Assembly (NCBI GenBank): GCA_017962175.1
Contig: JAGCVU010000236.1
Location: 1-34,101 of the forward strand
Direction: 5' to 3'
Length of the DNA: 34,101 nt
Origin: Bacteroidales bacterium
Lineage (GTDB): Bacteria; Bacteroidota; Bacteroidia; Bacteroidales; UBA3824
Within the stretch, counting starts at the first letter, position 1; each line of letters begins with the position of its first letter. Positions 1 to 8,139 of this stretch are shown in pieces. The position numbers were made by a program, and so were the translations under genes. The notes under the pieces are model-generated. The model had not been told where the DNA came from. It was given only the letters and a program-made list of their open reading frames with translations, and did not search any database.

Positions 1-1
1 G

Positions 2-673
2 ATGGCCGACAGTTTCTCAAAAATTGACGTAGAGGAGCACCGCAACCTTGTGTACGGACTTTTTGGCGACAAGGACCCGCTTGTGCACACTCACGACATT
101 TTTGCGTCTAAGTATATGAATGCCATTTGGTTTGACGGCGAACACCGGCTCAACGATTCTATCCTTCTCAATTCGGTGATTCCCGTTATCCATTGGATCG
201 ACGACAAACTATCTAACCGTCAGCGTCCTATCCTCTATATCGACCTCGACGAAACTCTCGTAGACTATCACAACGGCATTCACAAATGCACCGAGGCTGA
301 GTTGAAACAATACGAGGGACGCATTTGGGATATTCCGGGATATTTTTCGCGACTTGAACCCATGCCGAGCGCAATAAAAGCCTTCCGCCAACTTTCGCTC
401 AAATACGACACCTATATATTATCGTCGGCACCGTGGGGCAACCCCTCTTCATGGACCGACAAGATGCTTTGGGTGCAACGTTGGATAGGTCCCGCAGCCT
501 TTCGACGTTTGATACTCTCGCACCACAAAAACCTCAACTACGGCGATTATCTCATCGACGACCGCATTCACAACGGTGCCAAAGACTTTATGGGTGCATT
601 TCTCCAATTTGGCGAAGCACCTTACAAAACTTGGGACGATGTGTTGGAATTTTTTAGTCATATAGGGGGGTGA
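2..673 (+). CDS. HAD-superfamily 5'-nucleotidase-like protein (NT5C type), possibly 5'-truncated by the window edge
   Basis: The C-terminal two thirds look like the 5'(3')-deoxyribonucleotidase branch (NT5C, PF06941) of the HAD phosphatases, which dephosphorylate small phosphate esters, often nucleotides. HAD motif I is DLDET with the nucleophile/acid pair at D81 and D83. Motif II is the LSSAP segment, a Lys follows in HHKN, and the acidic motif IV is the DDR segment. About 75 residues precede motif I, and I recognise no domain there. The first ATG is the second base of the window, so the true start may lie upstream and the N-terminal stretch may belong to a larger fused protein. There is no signal peptide, so it is probably cytoplasmic. 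The substrate is not determined. Confidence 0.75.
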   Translation: MADSFSKIDVEEHRNLVYGLFGDKDPLVHTHDIFASKYMNAIWFDGEHRLNDSILLNSVIPVIHWIDDKLSNRQRPILYIDLDETLVDYHNGIHKCTEAELKQYEGRIWDIPGYFSRLEPMPSAIKAFRQLSLKYDTYILSSAPWGNPSSWTDKMLWVQRWIGPAAFRRLILSHHKNLNYGDYLIDDRIHNGAKDFMGAFLQFGEAPYKTWDDVLEFFSHIGG

Positions 674-676
674 TAT

Positions 677-707
677 TTTGGTTTGTAATAATAAATGTGT
701 ATATTTG
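677..707 (+). promoter_or_regulatory. Bacteroidetes-type promoter for the 728-1864 gene
   Basis: A TTTG -33 element (677-680), a 19-nt spacer and TATATTTG as -7 element (700-707) match the phylum consensus. The element sits 20 nt before the ATG at 728, which argues against an in-frame start at 695 that would lie inside the promoter. Confidence 0.7.
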
Positions 708-727
708 CGAAAATAAAAACAGATATT

Positions 728-1864
728 ATGGCAACAACAGTAAAATTAGAAGAAGGTATTACAGTCAAAATCAGTGATAATATTATTTCTGATAATGCCA
801 TACCCGAAGGAACCAGTTTAGGGTATGAGCAAAATGGACGATACGATCATAAACATTATCTTGGTACTGGAATCTTTCGTCCAAAAAACAACGATGTTAT
901 TCGCTTTATAGTATATCTTGTTCTCACAATAATTGTAGTGCCACCATACATTTACTCATTTTATTATTTTCAAGATACTCCATTGGTAATAAGTATTCTT
1001 TTAATATTGTGTTTTATTCCATTGATTTTGATTATTGGAATGTTTGGCATAGGAAAACATTTGTACTTAAATAGAAAAATAGCACCAGAATTGATATCTG
1101 AGACTATCAATAAAGTCAACAATGTAATTTTAAATAATCCATCTCAAAGTATCAAAAATATTATTCTGAATTCATATGTAGGATGCCTTAATATTGTCAA
1201 TAGTATTAATCAATTTGAACAAATTATCAAAATAACTGATGATACAATAAAAACTGTATACAAAGAAAAACTGAAAAATGCTAACGCTGAACTAAAAAAA
1301 TGTCGATTTGACACTATTAAGAATTTATCTGAAACACAATTGAATAATTATAAGAACTTGTGTAAAAGTTTTGATGAGATGGCATCGAGTAAAAGAATTA
1401 CATATCTGAATGAACAATCAGATAGAATAAGCACTGAATTTTACTCTGGATGCTTTCAGTATATTTATTCATTCGCTTACGTCCCCATATTTCAAACTCC
1501 ACATGGTAAAATATATATTTATCCTGATTTCATTATTAAAACAAAAGACGATATTGATTTTGAAATAATTGAATTAAATAAAGATGTTATACAATTTAAC
1601 ATCTACAAATTAAATGAAAAAGATATCAAAACTGATGACACTGAAAAATATTATACGACTTATTTGAATACGACAAAGTTAGGCTTACGAGACTTACGTT
1701 ATTCAAAAAAGAATAATCCACAAATTGATGTATTTGCCTATGGCGTTTTGCAAATACCTATTCTTAACGCCACGTTTTATATCAGTAGTAAATCAAAGAC
1801 AGAAAAATTTTTCAAGGAATTCGCTCAATATGTTACAGAAAGAGATAACGAAAAAAATGAATAA
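728..1864 (+). CDS. AT-rich membrane-anchored protein of unknown function, two TM helices
   Basis: I do not recognise this 378-aa protein. After a short polar N-terminus it has two adjacent strongly hydrophobic segments, at about residues 58-80 and 83-108. A long Lys/Asn/Ile-rich region follows that looks partly helical (about 120-240), then a mixed alpha/beta C-terminal domain. This suggests a hairpin membrane anchor with a large cytoplasmic domain. The start at 728 is chosen because a good -7 element (700-707) lies between it and the alternative in-frame start at 695. Base composition is visibly AT-richer than the flanking nucleotidase-like gene, which hints at separate acquisition. A role in defence is possible but is not shown by any motif. 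Confidence 0.7.
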   Translation: MATTVKLEEGITVKISDNIISDNAIPEGTSLGYEQNGRYDHKHYLGTGIFRPKNNDVIRFIVYLVLTIIVVPPYIYSFYYFQDTPLVISILLILCFIPLILIIGMFGIGKHLYLNRKIAPELISETINKVNNVILNNPSQSIKNIILNSYVGCLNIVNSINQFEQIIKITDDTIKTVYKEKLKNANAELKKCRFDTIKNLSETQLNNYKNLCKSFDEMASSKRITYLNEQSDRISTEFYSGCFQYIYSFAYVPIFQTPHGKIYIYPDFIIKTKDDIDFEIIELNKDVIQFNIYKLNEKDIKTDDTEKYYTTYLNTTKLGLRDLRYSKKNNPQIDVFAYGVLQIPILNATFYISSKSKTEKFFKEFAQYVTERDNEKNE

Positions 1865-1996
1865 GCCGAATATTTTTAATAATGGTAAATTCATACGAAA
1901 TGTCCTTCACAAGGCGTTTCAAAAACAAGCCGACTAACTCAAAACTTACGCTACAAATCATTATAAAACAAGATTTGGTCATTTAAATCGATAATT

Positions 1997-3349
1997 ATGA
2001 CATCACTTTACAGTCAATACCTATCCCTACAACCATTTACAGCCGAAACTATCGCTCGGTTAAACCGTAAATTTATGTTGGAGTTTAACTATAACTCCAA
2101 TCATATTGAGGGAAATACGTTAACTTACGGTCAAACAGAATTTCTGTTGCTATTTGGCAAGGCTACCGACATCGCCGACATGAAAGATTTGGAAGATATG
2201 AAGGCAAGCAACGTCGCCCTTAATATGATGAAAGAGGAGGCACAAAGCCATCGTCCGCTAACCGAAACATTTATACGTCAATTACATAAAACACTATTAC
2301 GCGAAGATTATAAAGTATATCGCGAAAAGGGCGGAATTTCAACATCTTACACTGTCCACGCCGGATGTTACAAAACACGACCAAATAGTGTAATTACCAA
2401 AACAGGTGAATTATTTGAATACGCATCACCAGAAGAAACGCCCGCTTTAATGTCCGACCTTGTATTATGGTACAACAATGAAGAAAAAAACGGCAATCTT
2501 ACCCCAGTTGAATTGGTGGCGTTATTTCATTACCGTTACATACGCATTCACCCATTTGAAGACGGCAACGGACGCATTGCCCGGCTATTGGTAAACTTTA
2601 TCCTTATGCGCAAAAATTATCCTATGATTGTTGTCAAAAGTGCCGATAAAGAAAACTATCTCAACGCTTTAAGCACTTGTGATGGCTTTACAGGGACTTC
2701 TCCATCAGAAGGTGCACACGCCGAAATTACTGCCATTCAGCCATTTGTGTCTTATATAGAAAAATGTATTACACGAGCATTAACCGTATGTATCCGCGCT
2801 GCAAAAGGAGAAAGCATAGAGGAAGACGAGGATTTTGTTAAAGAATTAAGAATTTTGGAACGTCAAAAACGACAGAACCTTGCAACAGAAAAATCAAAAC
2901 TAAACTTTTGTGCCTCAGAAGTTTGGAATGTATTAGAGTTTGTGTTTTTTCCATTAGTAAAAGAGTTTGCAAATGTTGTAGAAAATACTAATTCAATTTT
3001 TCGTTTCAGTCAGATCGAACAATGGCCTTTGATTTCCAAAAACAAAACCTCAAAAGGAAGTCTCACTTTAAATAAAGTTGTCCGCGACACCAATAATCAG
3101 CAAATCTTAGATTTTGTAAACAATGCTCAATCAATGTGGTATTCTTGCCGAATGATAAATCCCCTCAATCCGCAAAGCACTGATTTAACAATAAATAAAG
3201 AGTTTTATATAACATTTTTCGACGACCATTACTTTGTAGACGGCATTCTGAACAAGAATTTTCCATACGGCAAATATCCAACGGAAGAAGAACGCAAAGA
3301 GATTGTTTCGCAGTTCAAGCGAAGTATTATCGACGAATTGAGCAAATAA
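1997..3349 (+). CDS. Fic family protein (class II, N-terminal inhibitory helix)
   Basis: Fic enzymes transfer AMP (or another phosphate-containing group) from a nucleotide to a hydroxyl side chain of a target protein. The catalytic loop is complete: HPFEDGNGR at residues 185-193, with the catalytic His185 and the NGR anion-binding end. An inhibitory motif of the S/T-xxx-E-G/N type is present near the N-terminus (S34 to N40, SNHIEGN), so this is the class in which the inhibitory helix is in the same chain and obstructs ATP binding. The C-terminal ~200 residues are unassigned; this region often holds a winged-helix or target-recognition part in the family. At 450 aa it is within the usual range. 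It is followed by a strong terminator and appears monocistronic. The target is unknown. Confidence 0.9.
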   Translation: MTSLYSQYLSLQPFTAETIARLNRKFMLEFNYNSNHIEGNTLTYGQTEFLLLFGKATDIADMKDLEDMKASNVALNMMKEEAQSHRPLTETFIRQLHKTLLREDYKVYREKGGISTSYTVHAGCYKTRPNSVITKTGELFEYASPEETPALMSDLVLWYNNEEKNGNLTPVELVALFHYRYIRIHPFEDGNGRIARLLVNFILMRKNYPMIVVKSADKENYLNALSTCDGFTGTSPSEGAHAEITAIQPFVSYIEKCITRALTVCIRAAKGESIEEDEDFVKELRILERQKRQNLATEKSKLNFCASEVWNVLEFVFFPLVKEFANVVENTNSIFRFSQIEQWPLISKNKTSKGSLTLNKVVRDTNNQQILDFVNNAQSMWYSCRMINPLNPQSTDLTINKEFYITFFDDHYFVDGILNKNFPYGKYPTEEERKEIVSQFKRSIIDELSK

Positions 3350-3372
3350 TCACAGACACCAATTAATAGTTG

Positions 3373-3421
3373 AATACCTCCGCAACAATATTAAAATAGA
3401 CATTACGGAGGTATTTTTTTT
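3373..3421 (+). terminator. Rho-independent terminator of the fic-like gene
   Basis: Perfect 10-bp arms, AATACCTCCG (3373-3382) and its complement (3406-3415), enclose a 23-nt loop and are followed by a T run to 3421. The T run is on the plus-strand side only, so it serves the Fic gene. Confidence 0.75.
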
Positions 3422-3422
3422 A

Positions 3423-3851
3423 CTACAATTCAATATACTCTTTTGGTTTGAAGTTATCTTCCATTGTCCAAACGAGTGCCTTGCCGTGCTGCATACGGAA
3501 CACTTTTAGAAAATTGAAGAATGCCTCGTCGCCCTGTTGTTGACGCCATGGTTGCAAAAATTTGCGAGTAGGATGGTTAACAATTTCTTCTTTAATTGCC
3601 ATATCCTCAACGAGTTCAAACTTACCTTCAACCCTTACTTGATATTTTCCGCAAGCAAAGCAAACCTCGGCACGCGGGTCGGCAATCAGTTGTTTGTAAA
3701 AATCTTTGGTAACGCCGGTATGAAAAACAATACCGTTTTCGTCGGCCTTAAACATCAAAATTCCACGCACACGGGGCTGACCGTTGTCGTTGGTAGCCAC
3801 ATACATAACAGGGTGTGCATTAATCATTTGAAAAATTTCTTCCTTTGTCAT
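3423..3851 (-). CDS. Pyridoxamine 5'-phosphate oxidase-fold flavin-binding protein
   Basis: A 142-aa single-domain protein of the PNPOx-like split-barrel family. It begins with the typical helix and the HPVMYVATNDNGQPRVRG strand pair, followed by the FHTG..KDFYKQL..DPRAEVCF segment seen in small FMN- or F420-binding proteins. The family covers flavin reductases, general stress proteins and haem-related proteins, so the exact reaction cannot be assigned. It lacks the long N- and C-terminal parts of true PdxH (over 200 aa), so it is probably not the vitamin B6 enzyme. It has its own -7 element (3887-3894), is transcribed alone, and converges with the Fic gene. It is likely soluble and cytoplasmic. 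Confidence 0.85.
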   Translation of the reverse strand: MTKEEIFQMINAHPVMYVATNDNGQPRVRGILMFKADENGIVFHTGVTKDFYKQLIADPRAEVCFACGKYQVRVEGKFELVEDMAIKEEIVNHPTRKFLQPWRQQQGDEAFFNFLKVFRMQHGKALVWTMEDNFKPKEYIEL

Positions 3852-3886
3852 TTTGGTTAAAGTTTATTTGTTTATTGTTAACGAGG

Positions 3887-3894
3887 CAAAGATA
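3887..3894 (-). promoter_or_regulatory. -7 element of the PNPOx-like gene
   Basis: The minus strand reads TATCTTTG, 35 nt before the start at 3851. A matching -33 element is not obvious. Confidence 0.5.
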
Positions 3895-3970
3895 GTGTTT
3901 TTTTAATATAAATCAATAGGGTGGTGTATTATTTTATAAATATTAGTTTGACAGATTATTAGTACGATTT

Positions 3971-4002
3971 TTTGGAATAATGCATTAATACAACTATCTT
4001 TG
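3971..4002 (+). promoter_or_regulatory. Bacteroidetes-type promoter for the 4033-4488 gene
   Basis: TTTG (3971-3974), a 20-nt spacer and TATCTTTG (3995-4002) make one of the best consensus matches in the window. The ATG follows 30 nt later. Confidence 0.75.
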
Positions 4003-4032
4003 CAAAAAACTAGGCAATAAATATTTAAAAAT

Positions 4033-4488
4033 ATGAATTTAGATAAAATTATACCCGTTAACCGAGAACATTTACTATTGATGCAAGTATTATTTTGGCT
4101 TTTTCCGGGAATAAAAATACTTATTACCGGCATAAATGCTATGAAAATTGTAAACGAACTAAACCCAGAAAGAGTATGGTGGCTTGTATTGATTGCCATT
4201 GTTGTGGCGGCATTGTTTTCGCTGATGTTCAACAACTTCATCAAGCGTTACACCGCCCGCATCCTCAGTTTCCCAGAACGTAAAAAATCACTTTTTGCAT
4301 TTTTCGACCTTCGAGGATACATTCTCATCATATTTATGATGGGTTTGGGCATTTCCTTGAAATTCATTCCCGGCATTCCAATAGAATTTTTTGCAGGATT
4401 TTACCCCGGCTTAGGCACCGCTCTCACCATTGCCGGAATAAGATATTTTATAAGTTGGTGGAAGACGATAAGGGAAAGTGTTGATTAA
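4033..4488 (+). CDS. Small integral membrane protein, about four TM helices
   Basis: I do not recognise this 151-aa protein. Hydrophobic segments occur at about residues 13-33, 49-68, 95-115 and 117-142, with a basic loop (ERKKS) between the second and third. The first half opens with the LLLMQVLFWLFPGIKILITG segment. No catalytic or metal-binding motif is visible. It has its own consensus promoter and is followed by a separate promoter for the next small membrane gene, so the two may be independent units. It probably sits in the inner membrane. Confidence 0.75.
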   Translation: MNLDKIIPVNREHLLLMQVLFWLFPGIKILITGINAMKIVNELNPERVWWLVLIAIVVAALFSLMFNNFIKRYTARILSFPERKKSLFAFFDLRGYILIIFMMGLGISLKFIPGIPIEFFAGFYPGLGTALTIAGIRYFISWWKTIRESVD

Positions 4489-4504
4489 TTAAAAAAATAT
4501 TCCC

Positions 4505-4512
4505 TATCTTTG
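4505..4512 (+). promoter_or_regulatory. -7 element upstream of the 4552-4878 gene
   Basis: TATCTTTG lies 39 nt before the ATG. The -33 position (about 4480-4484) only has a weak GTTGA match. Confidence 0.5.
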
Positions 4513-4551
4513 TTGCCGACATACATATTAATCTACTAAATATTAACAATT

Positions 4552-4878
4552 ATGGAAATTGTATTATACATTCTTGTATACATCGTGTTCTTGCTGTTGC
4601 CGGCGGCGGGCATTTTGTCTTATTACAAACATTGGGACATAATGTTTTATATCTCTTCTATTGTATGCGCAATATTATGGTTGATTGGCATAATACATTC
4701 ATATTCAACAGCATGGGTTCTCGGTCTGGCTGTTTTATTGATTCCACTAATTCTCGCGTTTTTCTTGAAACAGGCGGATGGGTATAATTATTTCTTGTTT
4801 GCCTCGTGCTTCGGCGCGTATCTTACGTTTGGGTACATGTATTTATATGGCTCGGCGTTGGGACATTGGAGTATATAA
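4552..4878 (+). CDS. Small integral membrane protein, about four TM helices
   Basis: This 108-aa protein is almost wholly hydrophobic, with segments at about residues 4-23, 29-48, 53-71 and 78-100. It has no recognised domain. Short polar connections suggest a compact four-helix inner-membrane protein. It ends 3 nt before the convergent ZIP gene, and no terminator is visible between them. Nothing in the sequence links it functionally to the neighbours. Confidence 0.7.
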   Translation: MEIVLYILVYIVFLLLPAAGILSYYKHWDIMFYISSIVCAILWLIGIIHSYSTAWVLGLAVLLIPLILAFFLKQADGYNYFLFASCFGAYLTFGYMYLYGSALGHWSI

Positions 4879-4881
4879 TCC

Positions 4882-5634
4882 TCACCCCATCACCACATCC
4901 AGCAGCATCATCATTGCAAAACCTATTGCAAATCCGATTGTTGCAACGTTGGAATGTTCGCCTTGGGAGGCTTCGGGGATGAGTTCTTCTACAACTACGT
5001 AGAGCATTGCTCCGGCGGCAAAGGGTAGGAGATAGGGCATTGTGGCAGTGGCTGCCGACGCTAATAAAAGTACCAACGCACCGCCGATTGGCTCTACAAT
5101 GCCGCTGAGACTGCCCACCATGAAGGCTTTAAAACGGCTGTTGCCTGCGCTGCGGAGGGGCATCGAAATTATTGCACCTTCGGGAATGTTCTGAATAGCA
5201 ATACCTAACGACAATGCCAACGCTCCCGCCGTGCTAAAATCTGACGTTACCGCGCCCGCAATTGCCACGCCCACAGCCATTCCCTCGGGAAAATTGTGAA
5301 TCGTTACTGCCAACGCCAACATTGTGGTACGCGAAAGATGGCTCTGAGGACCCTCGTGCCCGCCTTTTGGGTGAATGTGCGGCGTGATGTAGTCGATTAG
5401 CAACAGAAACGCAAATCCGCCCAAAAATCCAATCACCACGGGCGTGATGTTGCCCATATCAATTGCCGGAATCAGCAACGACCACACCGACGCCGCCACC
5501 ATTACGCCCGATGCAAATCCAAGTAAGATTTTTTGAAAAAGTTCGGGCATATCATTTTTCATAAAAAACACAAATGCCGACCCCAAAACCGTGCCGGCAA
5601 ATGGTATCAAAAGTGCTGTTAAAATGGCTTCCAT
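4882..5634 (-). CDS. ZIP family divalent metal transporter
   Basis: ZIP proteins move Zn2+, Fe2+, Mn2+ or related ions into the cytoplasm. This 250-aa protein has about eight TM helices and the family's signature metal-site motifs HNFPEG (TM4) and QNIPEG (TM5), with a third conserved EELIPE motif further on. A His-rich loop (PHIHPKGGHEG) lies between TM3 and TM4, as is common in the family. Its ATG overlaps the stop of the P-type ATPase by one base (TAATG), so translation is probably coupled. It is the last gene of a three-gene operon. The metal is not determined. Confidence 0.92.
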   Translation of the reverse strand: MEAILTALLIPFAGTVLGSAFVFFMKNDMPELFQKILLGFASGVMVAASVWSLLIPAIDMGNITPVVIGFLGGFAFLLLIDYITPHIHPKGGHEGPQSHLSRTTMLALAVTIHNFPEGMAVGVAIAGAVTSDFSTAGALALSLGIAIQNIPEGAIISMPLRSAGNSRFKAFMVGSLSGIVEPIGGALVLLLASAATATMPYLLPFAAGAMLYVVVEELIPEASQGEHSNVATIGFAIGFAMMMLLDVVMG

Positions 5635-7718
5635 TAATCAATCCTCCTCATTGCGCTCATGCTTATTGCCACGGTGGAGGCGTTGTGAAGCAATGCTGCG
5701 AGCGATGGCGAAATAACGTTTGCCAATCCACCGAGTATCAACATTGAATTAACGCCAATAATTGCATCGTTATTGCCTTTGATTCTGCGTTTTAGATTGC
5801 GACCAATTTTCATAAGTTTTGGCAATGAAGATAGACCGTCGTCGGGTAGCATAATGTCGGCAGTTTGACCTGCAATCGACGATGCTTTGCCCATTGCAAT
5901 GCCAATGTCGGCGGCAGAAAGTGCCGGAGCATCGTTGATGCCGTCGCCAACCATAGCCACTGTGCGACCTTCGGCTTTCATTTGTTTTACGTATGCAACT
6001 TTTTGATCCGGAAGAGTTTGCGCATAAAATTCGGTAATACCAGCCTCGCGAGCCACAGCCTGAGCCGTTTTTTCGCCGTCGCCGGTTATCATTACAATGT
6101 GTTTAACGCCAGCCTGTTTCAATAGTTTTATGGCTTCTACCGAATCTTGACGGATAAAATCTTTTATTGCAATTAATCCGGCAAGTTCGTTACCTTCTGA
6201 AAAATAGAGAATTGAATCGCCTGTTTCGCCAAGTATTTCTATGAATTTTTGTGCTTCTTTGGTTAGCGGAATTTTTTCATCATCAAATATAAAATGTGCC
6301 GAACCTATGCGGAGTTTTTTGCCGTTGATAGATGATGCAACTCCGTGAGCCAAAACGTATTCCACTTTGGTGTGTTCCTCTTCGTGAACAAGGTTTCGGT
6401 TTTGGGCTTCCAACACCACAGCACGAGCCAAAGAGTGAGGAAAATGTTCTTCCAAGCAAGCCGCCATTTTCAACACTTCATTTTCATCGCGACCACCTAA
6501 TGGAACAATGCGCGAAACCTTTGGCGTTGCCTCAGTTAGCGTTCCCGTTTTGTCAAAAACAAAGGTGTCAACTTCGGATATAAGTTCTAAGAATTTTCCA
6601 CCCTTTACAATAATGCCGTTTTGTGCGCTGTCTCTCATTGCCGAAAGCACGCAAATTGGTGCAGAAAGTTTCATTGCACACGAATAATCCACCAGCAAAG
6701 TTGACATTGCTTTTGTGAAATTTCCCGTGGCAAAATATGTACCGGCGGCAAGCAAAAAGTTGTATTTAACCAAATGATTTGCAATGCGTTCGGCGTTTAC
6801 TTGCGATGCGGCTTTTAATGCTTGCGAATTGTCGATAAGCGATACAATTTGGTTTATTCTTGTCTCTTTTCCTGCCGATTTTACGCTTACAACTATTTCG
6901 CCGTCTTCCACAATTGTGGATGCAAATACGCCCGAACCTTCCTTTTTTTCCACTGCCAACGGTTCGCCGGTCATAGATGATTGGTTTACCATTGCCAAAC
7001 CGCTTACAACAGTGCCGTCGGCAGGAATTACGCCTCCAATTCGGCAAATTACGCGGTCGCCTTGTTTGAGGTTTTTGGTTTGAACTTGAATTTCTTGTCC
7101 GCTGTCGGTCAGCACGTTAACCACTTCTTCGGTATTAAGGAGCGAATGGGCAAGATTGTCGTACGATTTGCGTTTGATGTATTCTTCCAATACCTCGCCG
7201 ATGCTGAGCAAAAACGAAACCGAACCAGCCGTGCGGATGTCGCCACTGAAAAACGAAAATCCCAAAGCCGTGGCATCAAGTACGTCAGCACAGAAAACTT
7301 TGCCGTTTACAATGCTCTTTGCTCCGTTGTAAAGTCTTGGTGCAATGTTGATTAACTGCAATGCCTTACGAATCGGAAATGGTAGCAACCGCTTTAAATA
7401 ATGCCGCACCACCATTTCCGAAAGGATAGAAAACAAAGAAGGCTGTGGAATGTCGAGGGGGTTAACTCCATCAAGAAGTTCCTGATTATTAAGATATTTG
7501 CTATCTAATGCGCGAAAATACGACAGCGCAGTTTGTTCGGTAATGCCTTGATAATGAATCAATATGCTACCCGAAATAGGGTTAACTTCTACCGAAACAA
7601 TACCGTCTTGACTTTCAACAAGACTCTTAACCAAGCCCGCCTGAACGGGGGTGAGAAGGGTTCTTTTGTAACGAATTCTCACCCGTCCGGGGAGCGAATG
7701 TGAAATTTTAAAGTCCAT
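5634..7718 (-). CDS. P-type (P1B-like) heavy-metal-translocating ATPase without a canonical CPx motif
   Basis: A 694-aa ATPase. An N-terminal HMA-like fold (about residues 1-75, beginning SLPGRVRIRY) lacks the CxxC pair. The phosphorylation site is DKTGTLT with D389, TGE is present in the actuator domain, and the GDGIND hinge is near residue 590. The membrane region before the phosphorylation domain reads SCAMKLSAP where P1B pumps normally have CPC, SPC or TPC. Family knowledge says such pumps expel metal ions at the expense of ATP, but the altered membrane site makes the substrate uncertain. The start lies 2 nt from the stop of the upstream 70-aa gene, and its end overlaps the ZIP start. An exporter-like pump coupled to an importer-like ZIP protein is unusual. 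Confidence 0.9.
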   Translation of the reverse strand: MDFKISHSLPGRVRIRYKRTLLTPVQAGLVKSLVESQDGIVSVEVNPISGSILIHYQGITEQTALSYFRALDSKYLNNQELLDGVNPLDIPQPSLFSILSEMVVRHYLKRLLPFPIRKALQLINIAPRLYNGAKSIVNGKVFCADVLDATALGFSFFSGDIRTAGSVSFLLSIGEVLEEYIKRKSYDNLAHSLLNTEEVVNVLTDSGQEIQVQTKNLKQGDRVICRIGGVIPADGTVVSGLAMVNQSSMTGEPLAVEKKEGSGVFASTIVEDGEIVVSVKSAGKETRINQIVSLIDNSQALKAASQVNAERIANHLVKYNFLLAAGTYFATGNFTKAMSTLLVDYSCAMKLSAPICVLSAMRDSAQNGIIVKGGKFLELISEVDTFVFDKTGTLTEATPKVSRIVPLGGRDENEVLKMAACLEEHFPHSLARAVVLEAQNRNLVHEEEHTKVEYVLAHGVASSINGKKLRIGSAHFIFDDEKIPLTKEAQKFIEILGETGDSILYFSEGNELAGLIAIKDFIRQDSVEAIKLLKQAGVKHIVMITGDGEKTAQAVAREAGITEFYAQTLPDQKVAYVKQMKAEGRTVAMVGDGINDAPALSAADIGIAMGKASSIAGQTADIMLPDDGLSSLPKLMKIGRNLKRRIKGNNDAIIGVNSMLILGGLANVISPSLAALLHNASTVAISMSAMRRID

Positions 7719-7720
7719 TA

Positions 7721-7933
7721 TTATGCGTTTTGCTTGGCTTCTTCTACCATATCCTGAGCATCCTCTTTTACGGTTTCGGCAAATGCCTGAGCCTCGTCTT
7801 TAAGTTGCGAAGCGGCGGCAATCACTCTTGCGCAGCCTTTTTGAACGGTTTTAGACTTCATTAGGGCAATAATAGCCATGCCGGCCAACGCCCCGATAAA
7901 AAATACACTTGTTTTTGAGATATTGTTGAACAT
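7721..7933 (-). CDS. Small single-TM protein (YtxH/DUF6110-like) leading the metal operon
   Basis: A 70-aa protein with one hydrophobic segment near residues 9-25 and an amphipathic, Ala/Glu/Lys-rich C-terminal helix. This layout resembles YtxH-like or DUF6110 proteins, which I recall beside P-type ATPases of this kind; the family name is from memory and is not certain. It is the first gene of the operon, 2 nt before the ATPase start. It could be an accessory or regulatory subunit of the pump, which is inference from position. It would be easy to miss because of its size. Confidence 0.75.
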   Translation of the reverse strand: MFNNISKTSVFFIGALAGMAIIALMKSKTVQKGCARVIAAASQLKDEAQAFAETVKEDAQDMVEEAKQNA

Positions 7934-7935
7934 AG

Positions 7936-7958
7936 TTGTAAAATTTAAAATTTTACAA
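7936..7958. promoter_or_regulatory. 23-bp palindrome over the start region of the metal operon
   Basis: Perfect 11-bp arms (TTGTAAAATTT and its complement) flank one central base. It overlaps the -7 element at 7956-7963 and the likely transcription start, and ends 2 nt before the first codon. The position suggests a repressor operator, possibly for a metalloregulator, or a leader hairpin. Confidence 0.5.
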
Positions 7959-7987
7959 AGGTAGAAAGTGCTGTCAGGTGGGGCAAT
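7956..7987 (-). promoter_or_regulatory. Promoter of the metal-transport operon
   Basis: The minus strand has TACCTTTG as -7 (7956-7963), a 20-nt spacer and ATTG at -33 (7984-7987). The -33 element is part of the CAATACCTA motif at 7984-8004, the same arrangement as at 18092-18123. Confidence 0.6.
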
Positions 7988-8004
7988 ACCTAAAAGTAGG
8001 TATT
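7985..8004. promoter_or_regulatory. Palindromic operator candidate, copy A of the CAATACCTA motif
   Basis: Perfect 8-bp arms AATACCTA/TAGGTATT around AAAG. It overlaps the -33 region of the metal operon promoter. Related sites are at 8029-8052, 18120-18137 and 19151-19168. Confidence 0.55.
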
Positions 8005-8010
8005 TTTAAG

Positions 8011-8030
8011 TGCAAAATCATTATTTTGCA
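8011..8030. repeat. Perfect inverted repeat between two operator candidates
   Basis: Arms TGCAAAAT/ATTTTGCA (8 bp) around CATT, sitting between motif copies A and B in the divergent metal operon/flavodoxin region. It may be a further protein-binding site. It is not followed by a T run, so it is not a terminator. Confidence 0.45.
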
Positions 8031-8052
8031 ATATCCCCAAAAGTGGGTATTG
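8029..8052. promoter_or_regulatory. Operator candidate, copy B of the CAATACCTA motif
   Basis: An imperfect inverted repeat, CAATATCCCC and GGGTATTG around AAAAGT. On the minus strand it reads CAATACCCACTTTTGGGG, which aligns with copy A. It ends about 30 nt upstream of the flavodoxin -33 element. Confidence 0.5.
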
Positions 8053-8081
8053 AATTCACTATATTATACTCATTTTACGGT

Positions 8082-8113
8082 ATTGTAGAGGATTTAAACA
8101 GTGTTTAATTTTG
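8082..8113 (+). promoter_or_regulatory. Flavodoxin promoter
   Basis: ATTG (8082-8085), 20-nt spacer and TAATTTTG (8106-8113). The -7 element lies between the in-frame GTG at 8101 and the ATG at 8140, so translation starts at 8140. Confidence 0.6.
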
Positions 8114-8139
8114 CCCAAAATTTTAAAATTAAAACAACA

